Below are positions 6,247-14,748 of a stretch of DNA of 64,000 nt, piece by piece. Every line of letters starts with the position of its first letter. Within the stretch, counting starts at the first letter, position 1. Source of the DNA: a virus. A program made the translations under genes and the position numbers. The notes beneath the pieces were generated by a model that ran no database searches, was not told where the DNA came from, and saw only the letters and a list, made by a program, of their open reading frames with translations. Location: IMG/VR virus record IMGVR_UViG_3300032087_006376, positions 62,001-126,000 of that record; one strand, given 5' to 3'.

Positions 6247-6669
6247 ATGAGCAAGTTCGACGACGTAAGAATTCCATTATCTTATTTTAAAGAAATCGTA
6301 AGTAAAGAACAGTTAAGCATTTTAAAATACGCTGAAAGATCTGACAAGTTTTTTCAGACGAAATGCCTTGACTGCAAAGGAAGAACTTATCGAATCAACA
6401 GAAAGAAGCTTTACAAACAGAAAAGAGATGGTAAGTTAGATGCAACATTTTTAACGGACACCATTTTAGTTTACAACAGTATCAAACATTCAGACGGAAA
6501 CAGATATTCTTTTGAGTTTAATGTTCGCGTTGTTGACGGCGTTGTGGAAAACGTAGCTCTTTATAATTTTGGACAAGGAGATTTAGAGGTGATGGAAGAA
6601 AATAAATCGTCTGCAAAGAAAAAGTCCCCAAAAGGCATTTTAGGATTTTTTAAAAATTTGTTCGGTTGA
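6247..6669 (+). CDS. Hypothetical protein
   Basis: 140 aa. Contains CLDCKGRTYRINRKKL (one CxxC), a beta-rich middle and a Lys-rich linker ending in an amphipathic 'GILGFFKNLFG' that could touch the membrane. Starts 18 nt after GTGTAA (6229), with TATATTAGAC between. No family recognised. Confidence 0.6.
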   Translation: MSKFDDVRIPLSYFKEIVSKEQLSILKYAERSDKFFQTKCLDCKGRTYRINRKKLYKQKRDGKLDATFLTDTILVYNSIKHSDGNRYSFEFNVRVVDGVVENVALYNFGQGDLEVMEENKSSAKKKSPKGILGFFKNLFG

Positions 6670-6783
6670 ACTAAATAATTTGCGCACCATCGAGTGATGA
6701 ATGCGTAAACCCTGATAATAATATATAAACATATAGAATAGAATAGAATAGAAATATAAGCGTTACCTAATAAAATGTGTGTG

Positions 6784-6813
6784 AGAGGGACATGTGTGTG
6801 TCCCTCTTTTTTA
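6784..6813 (+). terminator. Rho-independent terminator
   Basis: AGAGGGACA/TGTCCCTCT 9-bp stem followed by a T-rich run. The stretch 6670-6783 also holds a weak hairpin GCGCA...TGCGT (6682-6706) and three AGAAT-type repeats near 6735; nothing else is clear. Confidence 0.8.
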
Positions 6814-6848
6814 TTTCGTAATTTTTATTGCCGTGTGTAATATTGATT

Positions 6849-6998
6849 ATGAAAATAAGTGTAAATCCTGAAAAGGCATTTATTATGTTTGTCTTGAGTT
6901 TGGGGATGGGAGTTATACTAGAATTAGGAGTTTTACCTGTATTTGGAATAACGGCGATATGGATATGGGTTTTAGCTTTGCAAGAGAAAAAAGATTGA
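6849..6998 (+). CDS. Micro membrane protein
   Basis: 49 aa with two hydrophobic stretches (about 11-24 and 27-43) ending in QEKKD. Start lies 14 nt after GTGTAA (6835). Small bitopic or hairpin membrane protein; holin-like or regulatory role cannot be distinguished. Confidence 0.55.
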   Translation: MKISVNPEKAFIMFVLSLGMGVILELGVLPVFGITAIWIWVLALQEKKD

Positions 6999-7026
6999 CT
7001 AATTTATAACAATAGGGTATAGTTAT

Positions 7027-7248
7027 ATGATGACTAGGGGTCAATATCAAGACTGTGCGCAAAAAATAAATTTTATAATAGATTCGTTAGACATATTAAA
7101 AGGTGATATAGAATCTTTTGGCGGGTTTCAAACTGAAACAGTGGAAGAAGATTTTTGGGATAATATAGAACATGCGGTTGTAAGCTTACAAGACTGCATG
7201 GAAAATCTCGAAGCTGACGAAGCTGTTTGTATTTTAAAAAAATCATAA
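7027..7248 (+). CDS. Hypothetical helical protein
   Basis: 73 aa, acidic and predicted helical (CAQKINFIIDSLDILKGDIE). Overlaps the beta-helix protein downstream through TAATG. Unknown function. Confidence 0.6.
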   Translation: MMTRGQYQDCAQKINFIIDSLDILKGDIESFGGFQTETVEEDFWDNIEHAVVSLQDCMENLEADEAVCILKKS

Positions 7249-8603
7249 TGAATGTTTTTAAATTTATATTAGATTTTATCATGAAACTTTTCGCAACTAA
7301 AACAGAAGAAATATCGGTAGACGCTTCAGAAATACAAGAACAATTAAATAATCTTTCCAAAAGAATAGATTCTTTAAAACAACCCCAAAGCACAAGCACT
7401 TCAAGTTCAGATCTTTCTGCAATGGGAGATATGATAGATACTCTTCATGACAAAATAAAAGAAGTAGAACAGCAGTGTAAAAATGATTCATCAATTAAAA
7501 ATATACAAGAAGAGATAAATAATTTAAAACATCAAATTACAACAGTTCAATCTTCTAATAATATATCTACCCCCTCAACTTCTGCAACCCCTAAATTTGA
7601 ATTTATATTAGAAAAAGATAGCGAAGGATTTTCAGACGCTTCTTGGAACGATATAATTAAAAAAGGCCAAGAAATTCAATACGAGTATTGGAAAAAAGCC
7701 GAAGAAACTTGGAATAAAAAAGTTAAAATGTATGAAGGCTGGCATGGATCTGCGATGTCTCCCGTAATAAAAATTATTTGTGAAGAGCCAGAATATTTAT
7801 TTAAAAATACAGTTAGGCTACCGGGGAGATTTTGCTTATCGTCAAATAGTAGATGGTCTTCTGTTTTAAGATTTTATACATTTGGAGATAAAGTGCTAAA
7901 AGATGATACTGGTTACGGTTACAAATGGGACTCTCCAGTATGTATTTATGTAGAAGGTAAAACCCATACCAAAATGCCTGACGGTGGAACAATGATTATG
8001 AAACCGTTTGAGCAAACAATCGAAGAAGTAATTATTTGCCCCATGATGAAAGGAATTCCTATTTATTTATCTGAAGATCAAGATAGACTATCCATTCGTA
8101 ATTGTAAAATACTTTCTCATGGTGGTGCTCAAGTTGGTATAAGGCATGGTCCCCAATTAGCTGAAAATAATTACCCGTGGGAAGGTGTTACTCAAAGCAA
8201 AAAAGGAGATTCTAATGTTTGGATAACTGATCCTAGATTTGTTGACTTACAAATGGAAGGTCCACACAATAATAAAAGACCTCAAGCTGCTATGTTTATG
8301 TCCGGCGCTAATATTATTGTTCAAAATCTAAATCTTTACGGTTGGATGCAGGGACCATATTTTCATGGAGGTATTAATAGAATTATAAATGGTCTCACAC
8401 AACATTGGGGCAATACAAGCGATGGCAGAATGTATTGCGCTAGAGATGAAGTTGTTTCTTATACTGTATCATATACTGATGACACAAAAGATACAGACTC
8501 TTTTAGTTGTATAGCTGGCAACTTTAAACAATGGTACCTTAAAAAACATAGCAGAGCCCCAGAAAAAGGAGGTTGGCATAAATATAACGAACCAATCTTA
8601 TGA
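7248..8603 (+). CDS. Coiled-coil beta-helix protein (tailspike-like)
   Basis: 451 aa from the ATG in the TAATG overlap (an upstream TTG at 7227 is less likely). Residues 1-20 are hydrophobic; about 25-110 form heptad-rich coiled coils; the rest has the short beta-strand periodicity of right-handed beta-helix/pectate-lyase-fold proteins (SIRNCKILSHGG, ANIIVQNLNLYGW, GGINRIINGL). Trimeric coiled-coil plus beta-helix is the usual tailspike plan, but no catalytic motif is identifiable. It is distant from the tail-fibre genes at 60-64 kb. Confidence 0.55.
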   Translation: MNVFKFILDFIMKLFATKTEEISVDASEIQEQLNNLSKRIDSLKQPQSTSTSSSDLSAMGDMIDTLHDKIKEVEQQCKNDSSIKNIQEEINNLKHQITTVQSSNNISTPSTSATPKFEFILEKDSEGFSDASWNDIIKKGQEIQYEYWKKAEETWNKKVKMYEGWHGSAMSPVIKIICEEPEYLFKNTVRLPGRFCLSSNSRWSSVLRFYTFGDKVLKDDTGYGYKWDSPVCIYVEGKTHTKMPDGGTMIMKPFEQTIEEVIICPMMKGIPIYLSEDQDRLSIRNCKILSHGGAQVGIRHGPQLAENNYPWEGVTQSKKGDSNVWITDPRFVDLQMEGPHNNKRPQAAMFMSGANIIVQNLNLYGWMQGPYFHGGINRIINGLTQHWGNTSDGRMYCARDEVVSYTVSYTDDTKDTDSFSCIAGNFKQWYLKKHSRAPEKGGWHKYNEPIL

Positions 8604-8755
8604 CAGAATGCGATATATGCAAGCAATCTTTCGAGGAAGTTGATCTAATATTATATCAACGAAAATACGAAAAAACAAATAAAACACTTTTTATATGCAA
8701 AAAATGCATTAATGATATTAAAGTAGATATAGATTCTATATTAGATGATATTTAA
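8600..8755 (+). CDS. Small zinc-finger protein
   Basis: 51 aa: CDICKQSF near the N-terminus, then CKKC. A four-Cys zinc knuckle pair; overlaps the preceding gene by 4 nt. Unknown role. Confidence 0.55.
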   Translation: MTECDICKQSFEEVDLILYQRKYEKTNKTLFICKKCINDIKVDIDSILDDI

Positions 8756-8765
8756 AGTCACAATT

Positions 8766-9071
8766 ATGATAATAGATATTAAATCACAAGAAGAGTTTAA
8801 TCAAGTAATTGAAGATAACGAAAAAGTTTTAGTAGATTTTTGGGCGCAATGGTGTGGACCATGTAAAATGGTTGCGCCAGCATTAGATCAATTAAATAAA
8901 GAATTAGATAACGTAATAATAGCTAAAGTTGATATAGATAATGTAACAGATGTACCAGAAAAGTATGGAGTTAGATCTATCCCAACATTATTAAAATTCG
9001 AAAATGGATCAGCCGAAGAAACAAGAGTAGGCTTTCAGACAGTAAAACAATTAAAAGATTGGATGCAATAA
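8766..9071 (+). CDS. trxA: Thioredoxin
   Basis: 101 aa. Active site WAQWCGPCKM, cis-Pro in 'RSIPTLLKF', and normal full length. The start at 8766 gives the canonical N-terminus; an in-frame ATG at 8745 would overlap the upstream gene. Phage thioredoxins can reduce ribonucleotide reductase or act as polymerase processivity factors; neither partner is in this window. Confidence 0.9.
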   Translation: MIIDIKSQEEFNQVIEDNEKVLVDFWAQWCGPCKMVAPALDQLNKELDNVIIAKVDIDNVTDVPEKYGVRSIPTLLKFENGSAEETRVGFQTVKQLKDWMQ

Positions 9072-9074
9072 TTT

Positions 9075-9311
9075 ATGGAAGGAACATTAGGAGAAATTAT
9101 ATTATTCGCAGGTAATTACGCGCCAAAAAATTGGCATTTTTGTGATGGACAATTAATGAGGGTTCCTAAGAATCCAGCATTGTTTTCGATTTTAGGATGC
9201 CAGTATGGAGGAGATGGTGAGTTTAGTTATGCTTTACCTAAAATAGACCCTCCTGCTCCTAATTTACATTACATTATTTGCATAGATGGTAATTATCCAC
9301 AAAGGAATTAA
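9075..9311 (+). CDS. Tail-collar domain protein (MdpB-like)
   Basis: 78 aa covering a single Tail_Collar domain: 'GEIILFAGNYAPKNWHFCDG', then NPALFSILGCQYGGDGEF and YALPKI. Full family members are often longer, so this is a minimal version. Likely a short structural or tail-tip protein. Confidence 0.8.
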   Translation: MEGTLGEIILFAGNYAPKNWHFCDGQLMRVPKNPALFSILGCQYGGDGEFSYALPKIDPPAPNLHYIICIDGNYPQRN

Positions 9312-9363
9312 AAGTCACTTAATTGTAACGTGACAATATACCTAATCGCTGTAAGATTACAGT

Positions 9364-9930
9364 GTGGATTATTTACAATTCTGCTTTGATTGGTGGGCAA
9401 AAGGAGGCTTAGTTAACTTTGTTATACTAGGCAGCTCCTTTTTTGTTGGTCTTTTTTATCTAAGTAATAAATTTAGTAAAGGTTTTGTTAATATTATGAT
9501 CGGTGTCGTCCCTCTTTTGGGGCTTCTTGGCACAGTTGTCGGCATGATTCAAACCTTTAATGCTCTTCAAAACACAGGAACAGACGTTCAATCATTAGCT
9601 GGAGGTATATCAAAAGCTATGATCACTACTTCTTCTGGGCTCTGTGTTGCTATTTTTGGCACAATATTCCTTCCTCTTAAAAAACCTGAAAAGTTAGACG
9701 ACTATGAATCCCTTGATGATTTAACTGTCGAACAATTAGAAGAAATAGTTTCCCAACAAACAGTTCTGCAAAAAATAGTTAGCAATATACCACAAATAAC
9801 TATTAAATCAAAATGGATTAAAAAATACTTGAGACTTAAAAAGTCTTTCAATAAAGCTTATAAAAACGTTTGGACTAAAGTTCAGCCTGAATGCAAGCAA
9901 GAACGCCCTTCTTTTATTTCTTATTTTTAA
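9364..9930 (+). CDS. MotA/TolQ/ExbB-family proton channel
   Basis: 188 aa, GTG start. TM segments about 15-33, 42-62 and 85-103. The family signature 'GVVPLLGLLGTVVGMIQTF', then GGISKAMITTSSGLCVAIFG, is unmistakable. ExbB/TolQ normally form pentamers around ExbD/TolR, but no ExbD/TolR-like partner is seen nearby. It is followed 9 nt later by a secreted protein, suggesting a host-derived envelope cassette. Two small inverted repeats precede it (GTCAC/GTGAC 9313-9336; CTGTAA/TTACAG 9350-9363). Confidence 0.9.
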   Translation: MDYLQFCFDWWAKGGLVNFVILGSSFFVGLFYLSNKFSKGFVNIMIGVVPLLGLLGTVVGMIQTFNALQNTGTDVQSLAGGISKAMITTSSGLCVAIFGTIFLPLKKPEKLDDYESLDDLTVEQLEEIVSQQTVLQKIVSNIPQITIKSKWIKKYLRLKKSFNKAYKNVWTKVQPECKQERPSFISYF

Positions 9931-9939
9931 TTTTTTATT

Positions 9940-11487
9940 ATGTTAAAGCATATTATATTAACACTACTAACCGGAATAGCATTAAATGCTCAAATTATTG
10001 TAACTGATAATGATATCACCACAAATACTACGTGGACATCAAACAATGAATATATTCTTGATGGATTGGTATTCGTTGAATCTGGAGAAACATTAACAAT
10101 TGAACCGGGAACTGTAATCAAAGGTAAACCGGGGCAAGGAGCTCAAGCATCAGCTTTGGTTGTTGCAAGAGGCGCAAAAATATATGCAGAAGGAACAAAA
10201 GAAGCTCCGATTATTTTTACTGCTGAAATAGATGATGTGTATAACACAGAGGACTTGGGTTCTAACGATAGAGGGTTGTGGGGTGGTGTTATTGTATTAG
10301 GCAATGCAGTCCTTAATAGCCCTGCTGATAGCGGTACACCTATTACAGATAATATTGAAGGTATTGATATTAATGAGACTAGAGGTCGCTTTGGAGGTGA
10401 TGACGATAATGATAATAGCGGAGTTCTCAAATACATTTCTATTCGACATGGGGGTACGTTGATCGGAGCTGATAACGAGATTAACGGATTAACTCTTGGA
10501 GCTGTTGGTCGTGGCACCACCATTGAGTTTATTGATATCTTTGCAAATCTTGATGACGGTATTGAATTTTTTGGTGGTACAGCTGAAGTAAAATATTTAT
10601 CAGTAGCTTATTGTGGCGATGATAGTTTTGATTACGATCAAGGATGGCGTGGTAAAGGTCAATATTGGTTTACTATTCAAGATGGTGACTCTGGTGATGG
10701 TGGTGAGCATGATGGTGATATTGACGATAATACAAGGCTTCCTATTGCTAAACCAATTATCTCTAATGCTACATTTATTGGCGGTGGTGTTGATTCTGGT
10801 AATGGCAAAAGAGCTTTTAATATTAGAGACAATGCAGGAGCGGTTTATTACAATAGTATCTTTACTGATTTTAACGGGAGAGCTATTGACGTGCAGGATG
10901 ATAGTTTGACACGTATGAATAATGGTGATATTGATTTTCAGAATAATATCTGGTGGCTGTTCGGAGCTGGAGACACTCCTGAGACAATCGCTAATGAGAA
11001 TGCTACACCATTGTTTACTGATCTATCTCTTAACAATCGCATTATTGATCCTAAGTTAGGTCCAATCAGCAGAGATTATGATGCAGTATTAGATCCACGC
11101 CCTCAAGCTGATAGTCCTTTGTATGATGGAGCTATTGCTTTAGCTGACCCATTCTTTGAGAATAACAAATACTCTGGAGCATTTGATAAATGGAATTGGA
11201 TGCATGGATGGACTGGCATTTCTGTTAGTGGATATTTAGTATTAGATGAAGGTCAACAAACAATTATAATTCCAAATCCTATTCCTACAATTAAAATCCA
11301 TTCAATTAATTTTGAAATTGAATTTGATGCAATCGAAGGAGTCGCTTACCAGCTTCAAACTTCAAGTGATTTTGTTAATTGGATCGACGTTGAGGACCCA
11401 GTTGGAGGTATTTTTGTTAATGGCAAGATAAAACTAATTACAGAGTCATCTAATTCTAAAAAATATTATCGCGTCATAGTAAAATAA
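9940..11487 (+). CDS. Secreted beta-helix surface protein (host-like)
   Basis: 515 aa. Signal peptide MLKHIILTLLTGIALNA. A right-handed beta-helix follows, with 'LTIEPGTVIKGKPGQ' and 'ALVVARGAKIYAEGT' typical of exported repeat proteins of Bacteroidota and Verrucomicrobiota. The C-terminal part (about 450-515) has 'YQLQTSSDFVNWIDV...KKYYRVIVK', a small beta domain frequent in Verrucomicrobiota exoproteins. Asp-rich stretches (GGDDDNDN, DGDIDDN) suggest Ca binding. A bacterial-looking gene, probably acquired from a host. Confidence 0.75.
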   Translation: MLKHIILTLLTGIALNAQIIVTDNDITTNTTWTSNNEYILDGLVFVESGETLTIEPGTVIKGKPGQGAQASALVVARGAKIYAEGTKEAPIIFTAEIDDVYNTEDLGSNDRGLWGGVIVLGNAVLNSPADSGTPITDNIEGIDINETRGRFGGDDDNDNSGVLKYISIRHGGTLIGADNEINGLTLGAVGRGTTIEFIDIFANLDDGIEFFGGTAEVKYLSVAYCGDDSFDYDQGWRGKGQYWFTIQDGDSGDGGEHDGDIDDNTRLPIAKPIISNATFIGGGVDSGNGKRAFNIRDNAGAVYYNSIFTDFNGRAIDVQDDSLTRMNNGDIDFQNNIWWLFGAGDTPETIANENATPLFTDLSLNNRIIDPKLGPISRDYDAVLDPRPQADSPLYDGAIALADPFFENNKYSGAFDKWNWMHGWTGISVSGYLVLDEGQQTIIIPNPIPTIKIHSINFEIEFDAIEGVAYQLQTSSDFVNWIDVEDPVGGIFVNGKIKLITESSNSKKYYRVIVK

Positions 11488-11521
11488 TTAGATTTTTACT
11501 TAAAAAGTAACATAATAATTG

Positions 11522-12253
11522 ATGTTACTTAATGACGCTTATATATTTGATGTAGACGGCACTTTAACAGCTCCTCGTCTTCCTATGGACGAGGAGTTTT
11601 CTATTTTCTTCAAGAAGTTTTGCGATAATAATGTTGTTTATTTAGCTACAGGAAGCGATAAATTTAAAGTAGAAGAACAAGTACCCAAAGATATTTTAAA
11701 AGCTTGTATGGGCGTATTTACTTGCATGGGTAACGAATTATGGATGGATGATCACATGATTTATTCCAGAGAGTTTACATTACCGTCTGATGCTATCGCT
11801 TATTTATATGACGTTTTAGACGACACAAAATATCCCGCTCATAAATCAGGCTCTAAAAACTTTGAATACAGAGCTGGTATGTTAAATTTCAGCACTGTAG
11901 GTAGAGATATCACGCAAGAACAAAGAGAAGAATACTACGAATGGGATAAAATTCAAGGTGAAAGAAAAGAAATTTGCGACAACTTTAATAGATTATTTAA
12001 TAAACATAATTTTTATGCATGTGTTGGAGGCAAAATATCTATAGACATACAAAAACAAGGCGAAGATAAAAGTCAAATATATCATTACTTAAGTGATCAT
12101 GATAGAAAAATCTTTTTTGGCGATAAATGCGAACCCGGAGGCAATGATTACGCTTTAGCTAGTTTATGCGAAGTTAAATTCAACGTAAAAAATTGGCAAG
12201 ACACAAAACAAATACTAACAAATTTAATTATAACAAATGGAAGAAATAATTAA
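11522..12253 (+). CDS. Phosphomannomutase-like HAD phosphatase (eukaryotic PMM type)
   Basis: 243 aa from ATG (a TTG just before is dispensable). HAD motif I 'YIFDVDGTLTAPR', cap motif 'AGMLNFSTVGR', then GGKISIDIQKQGEDKSQIY and motif IV 'IFFGDKCEPGGND' match PMM1/PMM2-type phosphomannomutases (mannose-6-P to mannose-1-P). With the cupin and cytidylyltransferase this implies phage-encoded sugar-nucleotide precursor steps. Confidence 0.85.
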   Translation: MLLNDAYIFDVDGTLTAPRLPMDEEFSIFFKKFCDNNVVYLATGSDKFKVEEQVPKDILKACMGVFTCMGNELWMDDHMIYSREFTLPSDAIAYLYDVLDDTKYPAHKSGSKNFEYRAGMLNFSTVGRDITQEQREEYYEWDKIQGERKEICDNFNRLFNKHNFYACVGGKISIDIQKQGEDKSQIYHYLSDHDRKIFFGDKCEPGGNDYALASLCEVKFNVKNWQDTKQILTNLIITNGRNN

Positions 12254-12557
12254 TTATCTAATACCGGCAGTTTGTATAGCATATGTAACATATATATGGA
12301 CAGACACAAATGCTTTTTATGATTATTTTTCTTTTTCTAAAATATTTAGAAAGATTCCAATCATAAAAGAATACGAAAAATCTGAATACCAAATGGAGTT
12401 TCCGATGTTTTTAAAACAAAAACAAAGTTTTTTTTCTAAATTAATAACTTGCCATATTTGTTTGACTTTTTGGATGTCTGTGTTATGTTTTATTCCGTTG
12501 GAGCTAAATCTATTTGTTTTAGCTTATTTAAGTTTAATATTTTATAATTTCTTATGA
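12237..12557 (+). CDS. Membrane protein with CxxC motif
   Basis: 106 aa. Hydrophobic N-terminus (4-22), a middle charged region, 'ITCHICLTFWMSVLCFIPL' and a final TM. Overlaps both neighbours. Family unknown. Confidence 0.6.
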   Translation: MEEIINYLIPAVCIAYVTYIWTDTNAFYDYFSFSKIFRKIPIIKEYEKSEYQMEFPMFLKQKQSFFSKLITCHICLTFWMSVLCFIPLELNLFVLAYLSLIFYNFL

Positions 12558-12787
12558 AAATAAGAATGACTTATAAAGAGTTATTTAAAATAGTTTCAGC
12601 TCATAGATCTGAATTCATGGGAATAAGCGATGAGTTAGATCATTTTTTAAAAAATTTATCAGCTGGTTGTGGCGGATGTTTTTACCGAAGAGTAAATCAT
12701 GTATTCGGACCTATGATTTCAAAAAATAAAGAAGAAGTTGAAAATAGATGCCTAAAAATTCTAAAAAAAGAAGTAGAACTTATTTAA
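12554..12787 (+). CDS. Hypothetical protein
   Basis: 77 aa, helical, with AGCGGCFYRR in the centre. Four-nt overlap with the membrane protein upstream. No recognisable family. Confidence 0.55.
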   Translation: MKIRMTYKELFKIVSAHRSEFMGISDELDHFLKNLSAGCGGCFYRRVNHVFGPMISKNKEEVENRCLKILKKEVELI

Positions 12788-12788
12788 A

Positions 12789-13037
12789 ATGAAAAAAGCT
12801 AGAGTATTTACAGTTGTCAAAGGTCAGACTTACGACCCTCAAGGCACAGTTATTAATTCTGCTGCTAAACAATTAGGAATCAAGCACATAAAAGATGTTA
12901 AAGCTGGTAGACATTTTCTGTTATTGTTTGAAGAAGACACTCCTGATGAGGACGTAAAAGCAAGCACTGAAGAGGCTGCGCTTCGACTACTTCACAACGA
13001 TATCATTGAAGATTACGATATAACTTACGAATTATAA
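12789..13037 (+). CDS. purS: Phosphoribosylformylglycinamidine synthase subunit PurS
   Basis: 82 aa, the normal PurS length. 'DPQGTVINSAAKQLGIKHI' and the C-terminal 'RLLHNDIIEDYDITYEL' match the PurS fold (VK-x-DPQG...LL-N-x-VIEDY). PurS bridges PurL and PurQ in FGAR amidotransferase; neither is present here, so it would have to act with host or off-window subunits. PurM, the next enzyme in the pathway, is at 17274. Confidence 0.85.
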   Translation: MKKARVFTVVKGQTYDPQGTVINSAAKQLGIKHIKDVKAGRHFLLLFEEDTPDEDVKASTEEAALRLLHNDIIEDYDITYEL

Positions 13038-13038
13038 T

Positions 13039-13275
13039 ATGAAAGAACATATATTAAATGCATTAGAAGCTCATTTTGAAGCAAAAGTGTTGAAAAATCA
13101 AGCACTACTTCAAAATTACCTCAACAACCCCGTTGGAATTGGAGAGCATCCAGACATTATAGATGAATGTATTAAAATCACAGATGAATTGGCTTCAGCT
13201 CAAGACAGTTTAGAAATCATAAAAGGAAAAAAAGTTTATGCCCGACCAAGAAAAATTAGACACAACTTATCTTAA
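13039..13275 (+). CDS. Hypothetical helical protein
   Basis: 78 aa, helical, with 'GIGEHPDIIDECIKITDEL' in the centre; overlaps the deaminase gene in another frame by 38 nt. Unknown. Confidence 0.55.
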   Translation: MKEHILNALEAHFEAKVLKNQALLQNYLNNPVGIGEHPDIIDECIKITDELASAQDSLEIIKGKKVYARPRKIRHNLS

Positions 13276-13669
13276 AATGGCCGAAGCGTGGGCTGAGATG
13301 TCTCACGCTAGAAGAAAAAAAGTGGGTTGCTTAATTGTAAAAGATGGTGCTATTATTTCAGATGGTTACAATGGCACACCATCAGGTTTTGATAATAATT
13401 GTGAATTTGGTTTCACCCAACAAGGTTTAACCACTAAACCAGAAGTTCTTCATGCCGAAAGCAATGCAATCAGCAAATTAGCTAGGTCTACAAATAGTAG
13501 TGACGGAGCTACAGTTTATTTAACCTGTTCTCCTTGTTTTGATTGCGCTAAATTAATTATTCAGTCAGGAATAAAAAGAGTTGTTTACGGCGACAATTAT
13601 CGAGATGGTAGAGGTTTAGAACTTTTAGAAAAAGCTAACATACAAGTGGAGCATGTAAATGACAAGTGA
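13238..13669 (+). CDS. Deoxycytidylate deaminase
   Basis: 143 aa. Zinc-ligand motifs 'EVLHAESNAI' (HAE) and 'TCSPCFDCAK' (PCxxC), with the N-terminal 'SHARRKKVGCLIVKDG' typical of dCMP deaminases. Produces dUMP for dTMP synthesis. The start is buried in the previous gene. Confidence 0.9.
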   Translation: MPDQEKLDTTYLKMAEAWAEMSHARRKKVGCLIVKDGAIISDGYNGTPSGFDNNCEFGFTQQGLTTKPEVLHAESNAISKLARSTNSSDGATVYLTCSPCFDCAKLIIQSGIKRVVYGDNYRDGRGLELLEKANIQVEHVNDK

Positions 13670-13922
13670 TAATGTTTTAAATATTTTAAATGATGCGTTA
13701 GAAAAAGATCCTGTTGCGATGATGGCGCTGATTTCTACAACAGTTCCAACTAATTCTAATATTGCTAGCTCTTATGATATTAAAATTCATAAAGGGTATA
13801 TTGAATTTGGACTACTTAGCATCATTAATAAGATAATCGAAAAAGAAAATAAAAAAATAACTTTTGATTATGATGTCAGCATAGAAGGTGAAATGCGTCC
13901 TAAAAAATTCATTTTAAAATGA
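13659..13922 (+). CDS. Hypothetical protein
   Basis: 87 aa, mixed alpha/beta, overlapping the deaminase gene by 11 nt and the following micro-protein by 4 nt. No family recognised. Confidence 0.55.
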   Translation: MTSDNVLNILNDALEKDPVAMMALISTTVPTNSNIASSYDIKIHKGYIEFGLLSIINKIIEKENKKITFDYDVSIEGEMRPKKFILK

Positions 13923-14035
13923 TGGATGAAAGACAAAGGTTTGGGTTTTGGCGCTGGACTGGTGAGATAATTCTTACATGGGAAATCGTACTTGTAGTGT
14001 ATTATACTATTGAATGGACACTTTACAAGTTTTGA
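13919..14035 (+). CDS. Micro membrane protein 1 of 4
   Basis: 38 aa: a basic Trp-rich N-terminus then a TM (EIILTWEIVLVVYYTIEW). Overlaps its neighbours on both sides. First of four consecutive tiny membrane proteins. Confidence 0.5.
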   Translation: MMDERQRFGFWRWTGEIILTWEIVLVVYYTIEWTLYKF

Positions 14036-14103
14036 CTATTATTAAATACGGAGTTCCGCTTTTAGCGGTTTTATTGTTACTGTGTGCAACTAAATTTAAA
14101 TGA
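14014..14103 (+). CDS. Micro membrane protein 2 of 4
   Basis: 29 aa with a single TM (YGVPLLAVLLLLCAT) and a basic tail. Overlaps the previous ORF by 22 nt in another frame and the next by 4 nt. Confidence 0.45.
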   Translation: MDTLQVLTIIKYGVPLLAVLLLLCATKFK

Positions 14104-14180
14104 CAGCAGAATCATTATTCGTTATCGGTGGAATTATCGGCGTTATATTAATATTATTTAAGGCAGCAAATGAGCGATGA
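14100..14180 (+). CDS. Micro membrane protein 3 of 4
   Basis: 26 aa, single TM (LFVIGGIIGVILILF). Start in an ATGA overlap with the preceding stop. Confidence 0.45.
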   Translation: MTAESLFVIGGIIGVILILFKAANER

Positions 14181-14256
14181 AGGTTATTTAATAGGGTTTA
14201 TACTAGCCGCACTGATACCCTTATCTATAGAATTCTTTTCTAAAAAGAAAAAATAA
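14170..14256 (+). CDS. Micro membrane protein 4 of 4
   Basis: 28 aa, single TM (YLIGFILAALIPLSIEFF) with a C-terminal KKKK. Overlaps the preceding ORF by 11 nt. Confidence 0.45.
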   Translation: MSDEGYLIGFILAALIPLSIEFFSKKKK

Positions 14257-14259
14257 ATT

Positions 14260-14748
14260 ATGATTATTACTCTTTTAGACGGCGATACAGCTAATATTAG
14301 TTTTTCCAACAGAGTGCAAGTTAGTGTTCGAGGAGATTCTGATCGCAGCTATAAAGTTATATGGTATAAAAAAACATCAGAAGATTTTGAAATAGTAGGC
14401 CAAATGGATGTCGCAACAGGCACATGGGCTTGTTATGACTTTGAAGATATTGAGCACTGGAAAGTAGAATTTTATGATGAGAATAACTTTGTTGCAGAAT
14501 ATGATAATGATTTGAAAGATAAAGATGTGATTTTAATAGCTGACGTTCCTTTTTCTAAAGCTGGTAAATCTTTAGATTTTGATTTATTAAAAAATTATTG
14601 CAACGAAAAAGTTTTACAATATAATTGTAATTTAAAAGTTTATTTCGAAGGGTCTTCTAGAGTTGATTTCTCTAATCTTAATTTTAAACCTTTAAGATTG
14701 AACGAAGAAATTAAAGAAATGCATTATGGCTTAGAAAAAAGTTTTTAA
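14260..14748 (+). CDS. Hypothetical protein
   Basis: 162 aa, beta-rich and acidic, ending immediately before the oxygenase gene. It lies in the oxygenase/PIG-L cluster and may belong to the same glycan or surface-modification pathway (context only). Confidence 0.6.
   Translation: MIITLLDGDTANISFSNRVQVSVRGDSDRSYKVIWYKKTSEDFEIVGQMDVATGTWACYDFEDIEHWKVEFYDENNFVAEYDNDLKDKDVILIADVPFSKAGKSLDFDLLKNYCNEKVLQYNCNLKVYFEGSSRVDFSNLNFKPLRLNEEIKEMHYGLEKSF

Noticed and set aside
10143-10909. Minus- and plus-strand frames overlapping the secreted beta-helix gene
   Set aside because: No motif, and they are entirely embedded in a clearly coding gene.
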